NCBI GenBank assembly: GCA_017432725.1
Contig: JAFRIQ010000012.1
Location: 1-36,817 of the forward strand
Source of the DNA: Bacillota bacterium
GTDB lineage: Bacteria > Bacillota > Clostridia > Peptostreptococcales > Anaerovoracaceae
Direction: 5' to 3'
DNA length: 36,817 nt
Positions 1 through 8,710 of the stretch are shown here, one piece after another. The notes under the pieces are model-generated. The model did no database searches, was not told where the DNA came from, and saw nothing but the letters and a program-made list of their open reading frames with translations. Positions within the stretch are counted from its first letter, which is position 1, and each line of letters begins with the position of its first letter. The position numbers and the translations under genes were made by a program.

Positions 1-1
1 G

Positions 2-154
2 AATACGGCACCCTATGAAGCCATAGGAAGTTTCGGACTCGGAGCCGCCTTCGGAATGGTGATCATCGGCATCATCTTTACGGGAAGGAACGCGGCGAAG
101 ATCAGAGAGTACAAAATGAGACTGCTGAAGAAGGCGGCGGGAGGCGAGAGATGA
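2..154 (+). CDS. C-terminal fragment of an unidentified membrane protein
   Basis: An open frame enters from the left edge and ends at TGA 152-154, leaving 50 residues. It holds one hydrophobic stretch (GLGAAFGMVIIGIIF) followed by a basic, probably cytoplasmic tail rich in Lys and Arg. The start lies outside the window and I recognise no family. The next small gene starts at ATG 151, overlapping this stop as ATGA, so the two are probably translated together. The reading frame is well supported by this coupling; the function is unknown. Confidence 0.55.
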   Translation, partial: NTAPYEAIGSFGLGAAFGMVIIGIIFTGRNAAKIREYKMRLLKKAAGGER

Positions 155-309
155 ATGCAAGGACCTTAGCCGGCCTGGCGCTGGGCGGAGGGACCATGGC
201 TTTCGACCGCCTGATTTGTGAGGTTCCGGACAAACTGGCCATAGCGCTGTATGCCGCTGCCGTCATCCTTCTGATATTAGGCATGGTCTCAAAAAAGAAG
301 AGCGGCTGA
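151..309 (+). CDS. Small hydrophobic protein, 52 residues, unknown function
   Basis: ATG 151 overlaps the preceding stop (ATGA) and the frame runs to TGA 307-309, just before a terminator. The protein has a Gly/Ala-rich N-terminal part (LAGLALGGGTMAF) and one clear C-terminal membrane segment around residues 30-46 (LAIALYAAAVILLILGMV), then a KKK tail. It is the last gene of an operon that begins outside the window. I do not recognise a family. The translational coupling and the terminator support a real gene. Confidence 0.55.
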   Translation: MNARTLAGLALGGGTMAFDRLICEVPDKLAIALYAAAVILLILGMVSKKKSG

Positions 310-310
310 C

Positions 311-336
311 AAAAGGGCTTTTTGCCCTTTTTTTTG
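311..336 (+). terminator. Rho-independent terminator of the upstream operon
   Basis: An 8-bp stem (AAAAGGGC/GCCCTTTT) with a short T loop runs straight into a T tract. It starts two bases after the stop of the 52-residue gene. It separates that operon from the his promoter, whose -35 box begins at 337. Confidence 0.85.
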
Positions 337-373
337 TTGACTTTATCACTTTAGCGTGCTAAATTGATAAAGT
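337..373 (+). promoter_or_regulatory. his operon promoter inside a 34-bp palindromic operator
   Basis: TTGACT (337-342) and TAAATT (360-365) are spaced by 17 bp, a good sigma-A promoter. A near-perfect inverted repeat lies over both: left arm ACTTTATCACTTTAGC (340-355), a GT centre, right arm 358-373, with 15 of 16 positions paired. Its first base overlaps the end of the -35 box and it spans the -10 box, so a bound protein should block RNA polymerase. The gene directly downstream encodes a TrpR/YerC-type DNA-binding protein, the obvious candidate ligand. Autoregulation in response to histidine is inferred, not shown. A ribosome binding site AGGAGGA (385-391) follows. Confidence 0.75.
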
Positions 374-397
374 AATTTCAAATCAGGAGGACCTATC

Positions 398-691
398 ATG
401 CCCGCATATATGAACGACCTAATAAAACAGCTCATGGAAGCTGTATCCAAAGTAGAAAGTCCGGAGGAGTGCGCCGCGCTTTTCGACGACCTCTGCACCA
501 TTAAGGAAATACAGGATATGGCCCAGCGCTTCGAGACTGCGCTGCAGCTTTCCGAAGGCAGGAACTATAAAGAAATAGCAAAGGACGTGGGCGTAAGCAC
601 CGCTACCATAAGCCGCGTGAGCCGCTGCCTGAACTACGGTTCCGGCGGCTACAGGAAGGCCATCGAAAAGATGGCAAGAGGAAAGAAATGA
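398..691 (+). CDS. TrpR/YerC-family regulator, probable histidine repressor
   Basis: A 97-residue protein of the TrpR-like YerC/YecD family. The core EEIxDMAQRF-type helix and the helix-turn-helix (YKEIAKDVGVSTATISRVSRCL, about residues 57-78) are clear. ATG 398 lies 6 bases after AGGAGGA. It is the first gene of the his operon and overlaps hisZG by 4 bases. Family members placed in front of his genes in Firmicutes have been proposed to act as histidine-responsive repressors (HisR). The 34-bp palindrome over the promoter fits that role. The family is certain; the effector and regulon are inferred from position. Confidence 0.9.
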   Translation: MPAYMNDLIKQLMEAVSKVESPEECAALFDDLCTIKEIQDMAQRFETALQLSEGRNYKEIAKDVGVSTATISRVSRCLNYGSGGYRKAIEKMARGKK

Positions 692-2262
692 TAATCGACG
701 ATTCCATTTTGCAAAAAGGCGAACGCATCAATCTGACGCTCCGTTCCCTCTTTTCGGAATACGGTTACGAAGCCTACAGGATGAGCAAGTTCGAGGAGTA
801 CGATCTCTATGCAAAGAACAAGGATTTTCTCGTCTCGGACAACGTCATTACCTTTACGGATACCGGCGGAAAGCTCATGGCTCTTAAGCCCGACGTGACC
901 CTTTCCATCATAAAGAACAGCAAAGACGTTACTGAAGGGTGCCGGAGGGTCTATTACAGCGAGAACGTATACAGGGTGTCAAGGAGCACGGGTTCCTTCA
1001 GAGAAATAATGCAGACCGGCCTGGAATGTTTCGGCGCCGTAGGTATGAAAGAGACAGCTGAAGTCATTGAGATCGCTGCAAGGGCTCTCAAAGCCCTCGG
1101 CCGGAAAGCCGTGCTGGACGTATCATCCCTCGCCCTGGTCGAAAGGCTTGCCGAAGACCTGGGTATAGGGGCGGAGAAAAGGGAGAGCTTTTTCAAAGCC
1201 CTGGGAGAAAAGAACGTATCGGGATTGAAGAACGCATGCAAAGGCTGCGAAGAAAAAACTCTCGGACTTCTCACGGAGCTGCTCGGTACCTACGGGTCAG
1301 TCAAAGACGTTTCCGCAAAACTTAAGGATCTGCTTTCGGGATACTCTGAAGAAGGATACTGCAGGGAGTTCTTTTCCCTTCTTGAGGAGCTGAAAAAGAG
1401 CGACGTCTCGGATATCGTCAACGTGGATCTCTCCGTTATAGGGGATATAAATTACTACAACGGAATAGTCTTCAAGGGCTTCATAGGCGGCATACCCGAA
1501 GCCGTTCTCTCCGGAGGGCGCTACGACAGGCTCATGAGAAAAATGGGAAGGAAGTCCTCCGCCATAGGCTTTGCGGTATACACGGACCTTCTGGAACAGG
1601 AGGATGAGAAAGAGGAAAGCGGGGGCGAATGGATAAACGTGGCCCTTCCCAAAGGAAGACTGGGCGAAAAGGTATACGCCATGTTCGAAGGAGCCGGATA
1701 CGAATGCCCCGGCATACTGGATCCGGGCAGGAAGCTCATCTTCGAAAATCCTGATAAGAAGATACGCTACTTCTGGGTAAAGCCATCGGACGTCGCGGTA
1801 TACGTGGAAAGAGGCACGGCGGATATAGGGGTGGCCGGAAAAGACATACTCCTTGAGACGGAAGCGGACATCTACGAACTGCTGGACCTTGGTACGGGGA
1901 AGTGCAGAATGTGCGTGGCGGCGCCCAAAGGATACGAAGAGGATGCTTCCGGGACCCTGAGAGTAGCCACTAAGTTTACGAACATCACGAAAAAATATTA
2001 CCAGTCCAAGGGCAGGGATATAGATATAGTTCATCTCAACGGTTCCGTGGAGATAGCCCCCATACTCGGCCTTACAGACGTGATACTGGATATAGTGGAG
2101 ACAGGGAATACTTTAAGAGAAAACGATCTTGAGATCGTGGAGACCGTGATCCCCGATATAAGCGCAAGGCTCATAGCCAACAAGTCCTCGTTCAAGTTCA
2201 AAACGAAGAGCATAGAAAAGCTTGCGGAAAGCTTAGGCGCGCAGGCGGAGGAAAGATCATGA
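688..2262 (+). CDS. hisZG: Fused HisZ-HisG ATP phosphoribosyltransferase
   Basis: One 524-codon frame carries both subunits of the short-form ATP phosphoribosyltransferase, the first and feedback-controlled step of histidine synthesis (ATP + PRPP to phosphoribosyl-ATP). Residues 1 to about 302 are HisZ, a catalytically dead histidyl-tRNA synthetase homologue. It shows the class II-like segments FTDTGGKLMALKPDVT and SGGRYDRLM. A charged linker (about 303-314) leads to HisG, about 315-515, starting INVALPKGRL and carrying the PRPP-binding loop DIVETGNTLREND (468-480). HisG is the short type without its own C-terminal regulatory domain, which explains why HisZ is needed. These are normally two genes, usually forming a hetero-octamer. 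The frame is continuous with no stop or frameshift. It overlaps both neighbours by 4 bases. Confidence 0.95.
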   Translation: MIIDDSILQKGERINLTLRSLFSEYGYEAYRMSKFEEYDLYAKNKDFLVSDNVITFTDTGGKLMALKPDVTLSIIKNSKDVTEGCRRVYYSENVYRVSRSTGSFREIMQTGLECFGAVGMKETAEVIEIAARALKALGRKAVLDVSSLALVERLAEDLGIGAEKRESFFKALGEKNVSGLKNACKGCEEKTLGLLTELLGTYGSVKDVSAKLKDLLSGYSEEGYCREFFSLLEELKKSDVSDIVNVDLSVIGDINYYNGIVFKGFIGGIPEAVLSGGRYDRLMRKMGRKSSAIGFAVYTDLLEQEDEKEESGGEWINVALPKGRLGEKVYAMFEGAGYECPGILDPGRKLIFENPDKKIRYFWVKPSDVAVYVERGTADIGVAGKDILLETEADIYELLDLGTGKCRMCVAAPKGYEEDASGTLRVATKFTNITKKYYQSKGRDIDIVHLNGSVEIAPILGLTDVILDIVETGNTLRENDLEIVETVIPDISARLIANKSSFKFKTKSIEKLAESLGAQAEERS

Positions 2263-3539
2263 TAAGGATATACAGATACGGCGAGATAGCGAATGAAGAG
2301 ATATTCGCAAGGACCTCTCCCATGGCGGACGTGGAAGACATTGTGGCCGGCATCATAGCAGACGTAAGAAAAAGGGGCGACGAAGCCCTGTACGAATACA
2401 GCCTTAAGTTCGACAAGGCTTCCCTTGGCAGCCTCGAAGTCAGCAAAGAAGAGATGGAAGAGGCTATCGGAAAAACGGAGCCGGAGTTCCTTGAGATCTT
2501 AAGAAAAGCAGCGGCCAATATAAGAGTTTTCCACGAGAAGCAGAAACGGAGCGGCTTCATAGTAAACGAACAGGAAGGCATAGTGCTTGGGCAGAAGGTT
2601 ATCCCCGTGGAAAAGGCAGGGATATACGTTCCCGGAGGCACTGCGGCCTATCCTTCCACTGTGCTTATGGACGCCATTCCCGCAAAGATAGCGGGCTGCG
2701 GAGAGATAGTCATGGTAACACCGCCCGGAAAGGACGGAAAAGTGAACCCGGACATACTCGCAGCCGCGTCGGTAGCCGGAGTGGACAGGATATTCAAGAT
2801 GGGCGGAGCCCAGGCCGTAGCGGCCCTTGCCTACGGGACACAGAGCATCCCCAAGGTAGACAAGATAGTAGGACCCGGAAACGCCTATGTGGCCGAGGCC
2901 AAGAAGCAGGTCTTCGGACAGGTCTCCATAGACATGATAGCGGGTCCCAGCGAAATACTTGTGGTGGCAGACGGAAAGTCAGACCCGTCTGTCGTAGCGG
3001 CGGATATGCTTTCCCAGGCTGAGCACGACAAAAATGCAAGCGCGGTGCTGGTCACCGATTCCCAGAGCCTTGCCCGGGCTGTGGCAGAGGAGATCGAAAG
3101 ACAGCTTCTCCTTCTTGAAAGGGAAGAGATAGCCAGGGCTTCTGTGGAAAACAACGGAAAGATAATAGTGGCGGAAAGCATTGCTGACGCCGTAGACATT
3201 GCCAACGAGATAGCTCCGGAGCACCTTGAGCTTTGCGTAGACGATCCCTTCGGGCTCTTAGACAGCATAAAACATGCAGGGTCCGTGTTCCTCGGAAGGA
3301 ACTGCCCCGAGGCCATAGGAGACTATTTCGCAGGTCCAAATCACACCCTTCCCACCGGCGGGACTGCCAGGTTCTCAAGTCCTCTTTCGGTGGATGATTT
3401 CGTAAAGAAGACCCAGTTCATATACTATTCGGAAAAAGCGCTTGAAAAGGCGGCGGAGCCCGTAGCTTACTTCGCGAGGAAGGAAGGCCTCACGGGACAC
3501 GCAAAAAGCGCCCTCATAAGAGGGGAGGAAAAGGAATGA
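2259..3539 (+). CDS. hisD: Histidinol dehydrogenase
   Basis: 426 residues, the usual length. The enzyme oxidises L-histidinol twice with NAD to L-histidine, the last step of the pathway, and uses zinc. Family signatures visible in order are GIYVPGGTAAYPSTVLM, GGAQAVAALAYGT, DMIAGPSEILVVAD, the zinc-site segment LSQAEHDK, PEHLEL, and GPNHTLPTGGTARFSSPLSV near the C-terminus. The start ATG overlaps the hisZG stop (ATGA) and the stop overlaps the hisC start, so expression is tightly coupled. Nothing appears missing. Confidence 0.97.
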   Translation: MIRIYRYGEIANEEIFARTSPMADVEDIVAGIIADVRKRGDEALYEYSLKFDKASLGSLEVSKEEMEEAIGKTEPEFLEILRKAAANIRVFHEKQKRSGFIVNEQEGIVLGQKVIPVEKAGIYVPGGTAAYPSTVLMDAIPAKIAGCGEIVMVTPPGKDGKVNPDILAAASVAGVDRIFKMGGAQAVAALAYGTQSIPKVDKIVGPGNAYVAEAKKQVFGQVSIDMIAGPSEILVVADGKSDPSVVAADMLSQAEHDKNASAVLVTDSQSLARAVAEEIERQLLLLEREEIARASVENNGKIIVAESIADAVDIANEIAPEHLELCVDDPFGLLDSIKHAGSVFLGRNCPEAIGDYFAGPNHTLPTGGTARFSSPLSVDDFVKKTQFIYYSEKALEKAAEPVAYFARKEGLTGHAKSALIRGEEKE

Positions 3540-4600
3540 GCGTATTTTTAAGCAAAAGATATGAAGGCCTTACCCCGTATACTCCGGGAGAGCAGCCTCA
3601 GGATCAGCAGTACGTAAAACTGAATACCAACGAATCGCCATTCCCGCCCTCGCCCCTTGCCCAGAGGCTGGCAAGGCAGGCGGCGGGAGATCTTCAGCTC
3701 TATTCGGACCCCGAATGCAGGAAACTCATCCCCGTAGCTGCAGAAGCCATGGGCGTAGAGGAAGACCAGATCCTTTTCTCCAACGGTTCCGACGAGATGC
3801 TGGGCTATGCCTTCATGGCTTTCTGCGATGAGGATACGCCTGCGGTGTTCCCGGACATATCCTACGGTTTCTATACCGTACTTGCAGACGTCTGCAGAGT
3901 GCCGCAGAAGCAGATCCCCCTTACGGAGGATTTCCGCATAGACCCAAAAGACTACTTCGGAGCCGGAGGCACGGTGATCATAGCAAATCCCAACGCTCCC
4001 ACGGGCATAGCTCTTAGCCTCGGGGAGATAGAAAGCATAGTGAAAGAGAATCCCGGCAGCGTCGTCGTAATAGACGAGGCCTACGTGGACTTCGGCTGCG
4101 AGAGCGCCGTTGGGCTCATAGATAAATACGATAACCTGCTGGTGGTCCGGACCTTCTCCAAATCAAGATCTCTTGCTGGCGGAAGGCTGGGCTTTGCCAT
4201 GGGAAACGCGAAGCTCATCGGGGACCTGAATACCATAAAGTATTCCCTGAATCCCTACAACGTGAACAGCATGACCATGGCGGCCGGCATAGGGGCTTTC
4301 CTGGACAGGGAATACTTCGATATGTGCAGGAACAAGATCATAGAGACGAGGGCATATACGAAAAAGGCCCTCGAGGATATGGGCTTCGAGTGCCTGGATT
4401 CGAAGAGTAATTTTATATTCGCCAAGCATCCTATGCTGGACGGTGAATTCCTCTACAGGCGCTGCAAGGATAAGGGCGTGCTCATACGCCATTTCACCCA
4501 GGAGCGCATAAAGGATTTCAACCGCATCACCGTCGGAACGAAGGAGCAGATGGATATACTTCTGAAGACCGTAAAAGAGATAATGGAGGAATGCAGATGA
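3536..4600 (+). CDS. hisC: Histidinol-phosphate aminotransferase
   Basis: 354 residues, a fold-type I PLP aminotransferase that converts imidazole acetol phosphate and glutamate to histidinol phosphate. Visible features are the N-terminal substrate segment NTNESPFPPSP (31-40), the NPNAPTG motif (151-157), the PLP-contacting IDEAYVDF, and the Schiff-base lysine K209 in TFSKSRSLAGGRLGF. It starts inside the hisD stop (4-base overlap). A second, related enzyme in this window (35350-36399) is CobD of cobalamin synthesis. The position inside the his operon settles which is which. Confidence 0.96.
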   Translation: MSVFLSKRYEGLTPYTPGEQPQDQQYVKLNTNESPFPPSPLAQRLARQAAGDLQLYSDPECRKLIPVAAEAMGVEEDQILFSNGSDEMLGYAFMAFCDEDTPAVFPDISYGFYTVLADVCRVPQKQIPLTEDFRIDPKDYFGAGGTVIIANPNAPTGIALSLGEIESIVKENPGSVVVIDEAYVDFGCESAVGLIDKYDNLLVVRTFSKSRSLAGGRLGFAMGNAKLIGDLNTIKYSLNPYNVNSMTMAAGIGAFLDREYFDMCRNKIIETRAYTKKALEDMGFECLDSKSNFIFAKHPMLDGEFLYRRCKDKGVLIRHFTQERIKDFNRITVGTKEQMDILLKTVKEIMEECR

Positions 4601-5184
4601 GGACCGCGGAAATATCGAGAAAAACGGCGGAGACCGATATACGGCTCTTCCTGGATCTTGACGGCAGCGGAAAAAGCAGCGTGGATTCAGGCTGCGGTTT
4701 CCTTGACCATATGCTGACCCTTCTTGCTTCCCACGGACGCTTCGATATACAGCTGAAGTGCGCCGGAGATACCTGGGTCGATTACCACCACACGGTGGAG
4801 GATATAGGGATAGCGCTGGGAGAAGCCTTCAGCAAAGCCCTGGGCGACAAGAAAGGTATACAGCGCTACGGAGATACTGTCATTCCCATGGATGAGACCC
4901 TCATACTTTCTTCCGTGGACTTTTCGGGAAGGGAATTCCTTGGATACAGGCTATCCATACCCACTGAAAAGGTAGGCGACTTCGACACAGAGCTCTGCGA
5001 GGAATTCTGGCTTGGTTTCGTAAGGAATGCGAAGTGCTCCCTGCACCTGGTTCAGCTTGCGGGACGCAATTCCCACCACATCATAGAAGGGGCATTCAAG
5101 TCGGCGGCAAGGTCCCTCAGGCAGGCCGTAGCCATCGATCCGCGCTTTGCGGATGAGATCCCTTCCACAAAAGGAGTGCTCTAA
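4597..5184 (+). CDS. hisB: Imidazoleglycerol-phosphate dehydratase
   Basis: 195 residues, the monofunctional dehydratase without a phosphatase domain, which matches the separate hisK in this operon. It turns imidazoleglycerol phosphate into imidazole acetol phosphate at a di-manganese site. The two metal-binding repeats HHTVEDIGIALGEA and SHHIIEGAFKSAARSL are intact, as are FLDHML and SHGRFD. An in-frame ATG at 4591 abuts the GGAGGA site (4585-4590) with no gap. ATG 4597 sits 6 bases after it and forms ATGA with the hisC stop, so I chose 4597. The 4591 start would add two residues. Confidence 0.95.
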   Translation: MRTAEISRKTAETDIRLFLDLDGSGKSSVDSGCGFLDHMLTLLASHGRFDIQLKCAGDTWVDYHHTVEDIGIALGEAFSKALGDKKGIQRYGDTVIPMDETLILSSVDFSGREFLGYRLSIPTEKVGDFDTELCEEFWLGFVRNAKCSLHLVQLAGRNSHHIIEGAFKSAARSLRQAVAIDPRFADEIPSTKGVL

Positions 5185-5808
5185 ATGATAGCTATAGTTG
5201 ATTACGGAGTTGGCAACCTCTTTTCTCTTGGCTGTTCCTTCAGTGCCGTTGGGGCAGAGGCAACAGTCACGTCGAACCCTGCGGTCATAAGGAATGCCGG
5301 AAAGCTGGTGTTGCCGGGAGTGGGCGCCTTTAAGGACGCCGCGGACAAACTGAAGTCTTCGGGTCTTGATCTGGTGCTGAAAGAAGAGTGTGCCAAAGGA
5401 AAGATACTCCTTGGGGTGTGCCTTGGCATGCAGCTCCTCTTTGACAGAAGCTATGAATACGGGGAATGGGAAGGGCTTTCCCTCATCCCCGGAGAGATCA
5501 GACCCATATCGGAAAGGATACCTGAAGGGCTCAAGATACCTCACATGGGCTGGAACGCTCTTTCCCTTAAGGAGCATCCTCTTTTTAAGTATCTTGGGGA
5601 TCCTTCGTATGTGTATTTCGTTCATTCCTACAGCGCCGTCTGTCCGGAGGAATACGTCATAGCGAGCGCCGAATACGGAGCAGAGCTTACCGCAGCAGTT
5701 GCAAGAGGCAACGTGCTGGGATGCCAGTTCCACCCTGAAAAGAGCGGTGAAACGGGCCTTGCCATACTCAGAGCCTTCTGCGAACTTAAGGAGGGAGAGC
5801 TATGCTGA
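5185..5808 (+). CDS. hisH: Imidazole glycerol phosphate synthase, glutaminase subunit
   Basis: 207 residues, a class I glutamine amidotransferase that feeds ammonia to HisF. The catalytic triad is visible: nucleophile C79 in GVCLGMQLLF, then H183 and E185 in CQFHPEKSG. The N-terminal IVDYGVGNL and the oxyanion-strand LPGVGAF are typical. ATG 5185 follows the hisB stop directly, with GGAG just upstream inside hisB. The end overlaps hisA by 7 bases. HisA lies between hisH and hisF here, a common Gram-positive order. Confidence 0.97.
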   Translation: MIAIVDYGVGNLFSLGCSFSAVGAEATVTSNPAVIRNAGKLVLPGVGAFKDAADKLKSSGLDLVLKEECAKGKILLGVCLGMQLLFDRSYEYGEWEGLSLIPGEIRPISERIPEGLKIPHMGWNALSLKEHPLFKYLGDPSYVYFVHSYSAVCPEEYVIASAEYGAELTAAVARGNVLGCQFHPEKSGETGLAILRAFCELKEGELC

Positions 5809-6515
5809 TCTATCCGGCCATTGACCTTATGGACGGACAGGCCGTCCGTCTTCTTAAAGGCGATTACGGCAAAAAGACCGTATACAGCGAAGATCCTTTA
5901 TCGGTGGCGGCAGCCTTCAAAAAAAGCGGAGCAAAGCAGATGCACATAGTGGATCTTGACGGAGCAAGGAACGGAGGCACGCCCAATATAGGTACCATAC
6001 TGGATATAAAGGAAAGCTGCGGGCTCTTTTGCGAAGTGGGCGGCGGCATAAGGGATATGAAGACCGTAGACAGCTATCTCGGAAAGGGGATAGACAGGGT
6101 CATCCTGGGAACAGCCGCCGTTACGGAAGAAGGCTTCGCAGAAGAGGCTGTAAGAGAATTCGGAGAAAGGATAGCCGTAGGCATAGACGTAAGAGACGGC
6201 TTCGTTGCAGTAAAGGGCTGGACCGAAAACTCAGGCTGTACGGTCATGGACTTCTGCAAAAAGATGGAGGATACGGGGGTGTCGACGGTGATATGCACCG
6301 ACATATCCAAGGACGGCGCCATGAAGGGAACTAACCTTGATCTATACAGGATGCTTTCGGAACACTTCTCATTCAGGATAATAGCTTCGGGAGGAGTCTC
6401 CTCCATGGAAGACGTAACGGCTCTTAGGGAAATGGGGCTTTACGGAGCCATCATAGGCAAGGCCTGGTATACGGGAGCCATCTCCCTTTCAGAGGCCATA
6501 GAGGCGGCAAGATGA
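5802..6515 (+). CDS. hisA: ProFAR isomerase (HisA)
   Basis: 237 residues, a (beta/alpha)8 barrel that isomerises ProFAR to PRFAR by an Amadori rearrangement. The general acid/base D8 in YPAIDLMDG, the first phosphate-binding segment VGGGIRD, and the second-half Asp in TDISKDGAMKGTN are present, together with ASGGVSS near the C-terminus. It overlaps hisH by 7 bases and hisF by 4. Half-barrel similarity with HisF is expected. No TrpF-type dual function is suggested by anything I can see. Confidence 0.96.
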   Translation: MLIYPAIDLMDGQAVRLLKGDYGKKTVYSEDPLSVAAAFKKSGAKQMHIVDLDGARNGGTPNIGTILDIKESCGLFCEVGGGIRDMKTVDSYLGKGIDRVILGTAAVTEEGFAEEAVREFGERIAVGIDVRDGFVAVKGWTENSGCTVMDFCKKMEDTGVSTVICTDISKDGAMKGTNLDLYRMLSEHFSFRIIASGGVSSMEDVTALREMGLYGAIIGKAWYTGAISLSEAIEAAR

Positions 6516-7270
6516 TAACGAAAAGGATAATACCCTGCCTGGACGTAAGAGACGGACAGGTGGTAAAGGGCGTCAACTTCAAAGGACTTAAAAACGTGGC
6601 GTCCCCCGTGGAACTGGCAAGGCAGTACAGCCTCCTGGGGGCTGACGAGCTGGTCTTTTACGACATAACGGCATCGGCGGAGGGCAGAAAACTCTTTACT
6701 GACATACTTAAAGAGACCGCCGCCAACGTGTTCATACCCCTGACGGTCGGTGGCGGCATAAACAGCCTGGAGGATTTCGACAGGGTGCTCAAAAGCGGAG
6801 CTGACAAGGTCAGCGTCAATTCCGGAGCCATCAAGGATCCGGGGCTGATACCCAAGGCGGCGAAACTCTACGGAGACCAGTGCGTGGTGCTGTCGGTGGA
6901 TATAAAGAGAGTGGACGGGGCTTTCAGGGTCTTCGCTAAAGGAGGCAGAGAGGACACGGGGCTCGAGGCTATAGAGTGGATAAAAAGATGCACGGGAGAA
7001 GGCGCCGGCGAGGTGGTGGTCAATTCCATAGACACAGACGGGGTGAAGAAGGGCTTCGATCTCGAGATGCTGGATGCCGTATGCAATGCGGTGACTGTAC
7101 CGGTCATAGCCTCCGGCGGAGCCGGATGTATAGAGGATTTCATAACATTGTTCAAGACCCTTACCAAAGTGGACGCAGGGCTGGCGGCCTCCATATTCCA
7201 TTTCGGGGAGGTATCCATAAAGGAACTTAAGGAAGAGATGGCCGGGGAAGGTATCCCGGCCAGGATATGA
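6512..7270 (+). CDS. hisF: Imidazole glycerol phosphate synthase, cyclase subunit
   Basis: 252 residues, the barrel partner of HisH. It uses ammonia and PRFAR to make imidazoleglycerol phosphate and AICAR. The catalytic D11 in IIPCLDVRDGQVVKG and the second Asp in VVLSVDIKR are present. Phosphate-binding segments LTVGGGI and IASGGAG are clear. The start overlaps the hisA stop (ATGA). The AICAR released links this operon to purine synthesis. Confidence 0.97.
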   Translation: MITKRIIPCLDVRDGQVVKGVNFKGLKNVASPVELARQYSLLGADELVFYDITASAEGRKLFTDILKETAANVFIPLTVGGGINSLEDFDRVLKSGADKVSVNSGAIKDPGLIPKAAKLYGDQCVVLSVDIKRVDGAFRVFAKGGREDTGLEAIEWIKRCTGEGAGEVVVNSIDTDGVKKGFDLEMLDAVCNAVTVPVIASGGAGCIEDFITLFKTLTKVDAGLAASIFHFGEVSIKELKEEMAGEGIPARI

Positions 7271-7279
7271 GGAAGCGTC

Positions 7280-7927
7280 ATGGTAGATATAGAGGAACTG
7301 AAATTTGACGAAAAGGGACTGATCCCGGCAATAGTGGTGGATGCGGTCTCAAAGAGGGTCCTTACCCTTGCGTATATGAACGAGGAGAGCCTCAGGATAT
7401 CCATGGAAAAGGAGCTTAGCTGCTTTTACAGCCGCTCGAGGCAGGAGCTGTGGCTCAAAGGAGAGACCAGCGGCAACTACCAGCACATAGTATCCATTAC
7501 GGCGGACTGCGACAGGGACGCCCTGGTGGTCATGGTGGAGCCGGACGGGCCCGCCTGCCACTTAGGGACCTTCTCATGTTTCGAGTATCCGGTCTTTGAA
7601 AGCAGCGAAAGGCAGGAGTTTTCCTACGGGCAGCTCATGGAGCTCATAAAGGGAAGAAAAGAGGAGATGAAGGAAGGATCCTATACATCCTATCTCTTCG
7701 AAAAGGGTCTGGACAAGATACTCAAAAAAGTGGGAGAAGAGTGCACGGAAGTGGTCATAGCGGCAAAGAACGAGGACAAAAGGGAGACGGTCTACGAAAT
7801 AGCTGACCTTGCCTATCACGTCATGGTGCTCATGGCGGAGACGGGCATTTCCCTCGAAGATATATTCAGGGAACTTGCTTCCAGGCACGTCATAGACAAA
7901 AAGGTGAAACAGGAGAAAATGGTATGA
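7280..7927 (+). CDS. hisIE: Bifunctional PR-AMP cyclohydrolase / PR-ATP pyrophosphatase
   Basis: 215 residues carrying two enzymes in the usual HisI-HisE order. Residues 1 to about 108 are the cyclohydrolase, with [18 protein letters not shown] and the metal-binding segments [11 protein letters not shown] and [12 protein letters not shown]. Residues about 112-205 are the all-helical pyrophosphohydrolase, with [17 protein letters not shown] and a MazG-like helix [20 protein letters not shown] site overlaps the hisF stop, 9 bases downstream of which this gene begins. It overlaps hisK by 4 bases. Fusion of these two domains is common, unlike the HisZG fusion upstream. Confidence 0.96.
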   Translation: MVDIEELKFDEKGLIPAIVVDAVSKRVLTLAYMNEESLRISMEKELSCFYSRSRQELWLKGETSGNYQHIVSITADCDRDALVVMVEPDGPACHLGTFSCFEYPVFESSERQEFSYGQLMELIKGRKEEMKEGSYTSYLFEKGLDKILKKVGEECTEVVIAAKNEDKRETVYEIADLAYHVMVLMAETGISLEDIFRELASRHVIDKKVKQEKMV

Positions 7928-8676
7928 TAAAAGCTGATCTGCACATGCACACGACTTACAGCGACGGAGATTCTTCTCCTGAGGATATGATACTCAAAGG
8001 GATATCCCTGGGGCTCGAGGAGATAGGCATATCCGATCACTCGTATACTTTCTTCGACACCAGCTACTGCATGCAGGAAGACAGGATAAAAAGCTACAAT
8101 GAAGAACTGGAAAGCCTTAAGAAAAAGTACGCTGGAAAGATAAAAGTGGTAAAAGGTATAGAGCAGGATTACTATTCGACCGCTCCGGCTGAGGGCTACG
8201 ACTGTGTCATAGGCTCTGTCCACTATATCTTTACGGAAGGATACTACATACCCATCGACGAGTCGCCGGAGCTTTTAAGAGGCGCCGCGGATCAGTTCTT
8301 CGGAGGAAATATGCTGTGGATCTGCAAGATGTATTATGCCAATGTCTCCGATGTGGTGAGAAAGACGGGGGCAGACATAATTGGACACTTCGACCTCATA
8401 TCCAAGTTCAACGACGGCGGAAAGCTTTTCGATCCGGAGGATCCGAGATACAAAGCCCTGTGGAAAGCGGCTGCTGATAAGCTTCTTGAAACGGGAGTCC
8501 CCTTTGAGATCAATACGGGAGCCGTGAGCAGGGGCTACAAGACAGCGCCCTATCCTTCTCCGGAGCAGATAGAGTACATAAGGGAAAGAGGCGGCCGCTT
8601 CGTCTTAAGCAGCGACGCCCACAGCCCCGAGGGCATAGCTTTCGGGTTTGATAAGTACGAGGAACTTGTGAGATAA
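7924..8676 (+). CDS. hisK: Histidinol-phosphate phosphatase, PHP family
   Basis: 250 residues. This is the PHP-type histidinol phosphatase, unrelated to the HAD-type found in HisB of enterobacteria. The metal-binding motifs are [12 protein letters not shown] (H7, H9), [26 protein letters not shown] and a final [10 protein letters not shown]. With this gene the operon encodes all ten steps from PRPP to histidine. ATG 7924 overlaps the hisIE stop. No terminator is visible after 8676, so transcription may continue into the phosphatase gene at 8711. Confidence 0.94.
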   Translation: MIKADLHMHTTYSDGDSSPEDMILKGISLGLEEIGISDHSYTFFDTSYCMQEDRIKSYNEELESLKKKYAGKIKVVKGIEQDYYSTAPAEGYDCVIGSVHYIFTEGYYIPIDESPELLRGAADQFFGGNMLWICKMYYANVSDVVRKTGADIIGHFDLISKFNDGGKLFDPEDPRYKALWKAAADKLLETGVPFEINTGAVSRGYKTAPYPSPEQIEYIRERGGRFVLSSDAHSPEGIAFGFDKYEELVR

Positions 8677-8710
8677 TATGCCTGTATATGAGTGAGAAAG
8701 GACTGTTTGT

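Noticed and set aside
1297-2034. Long minus-strand open frame inside hisZG, and similar ones at 4951-5733, 6440-7201, 10454-11230, 10878-11756 and 18430-19167
   Set aside because: All are antisense shadows of well-identified genes, with no recognisable family and no ribosome site. They arise because the codon use leaves few stops on the other strand.
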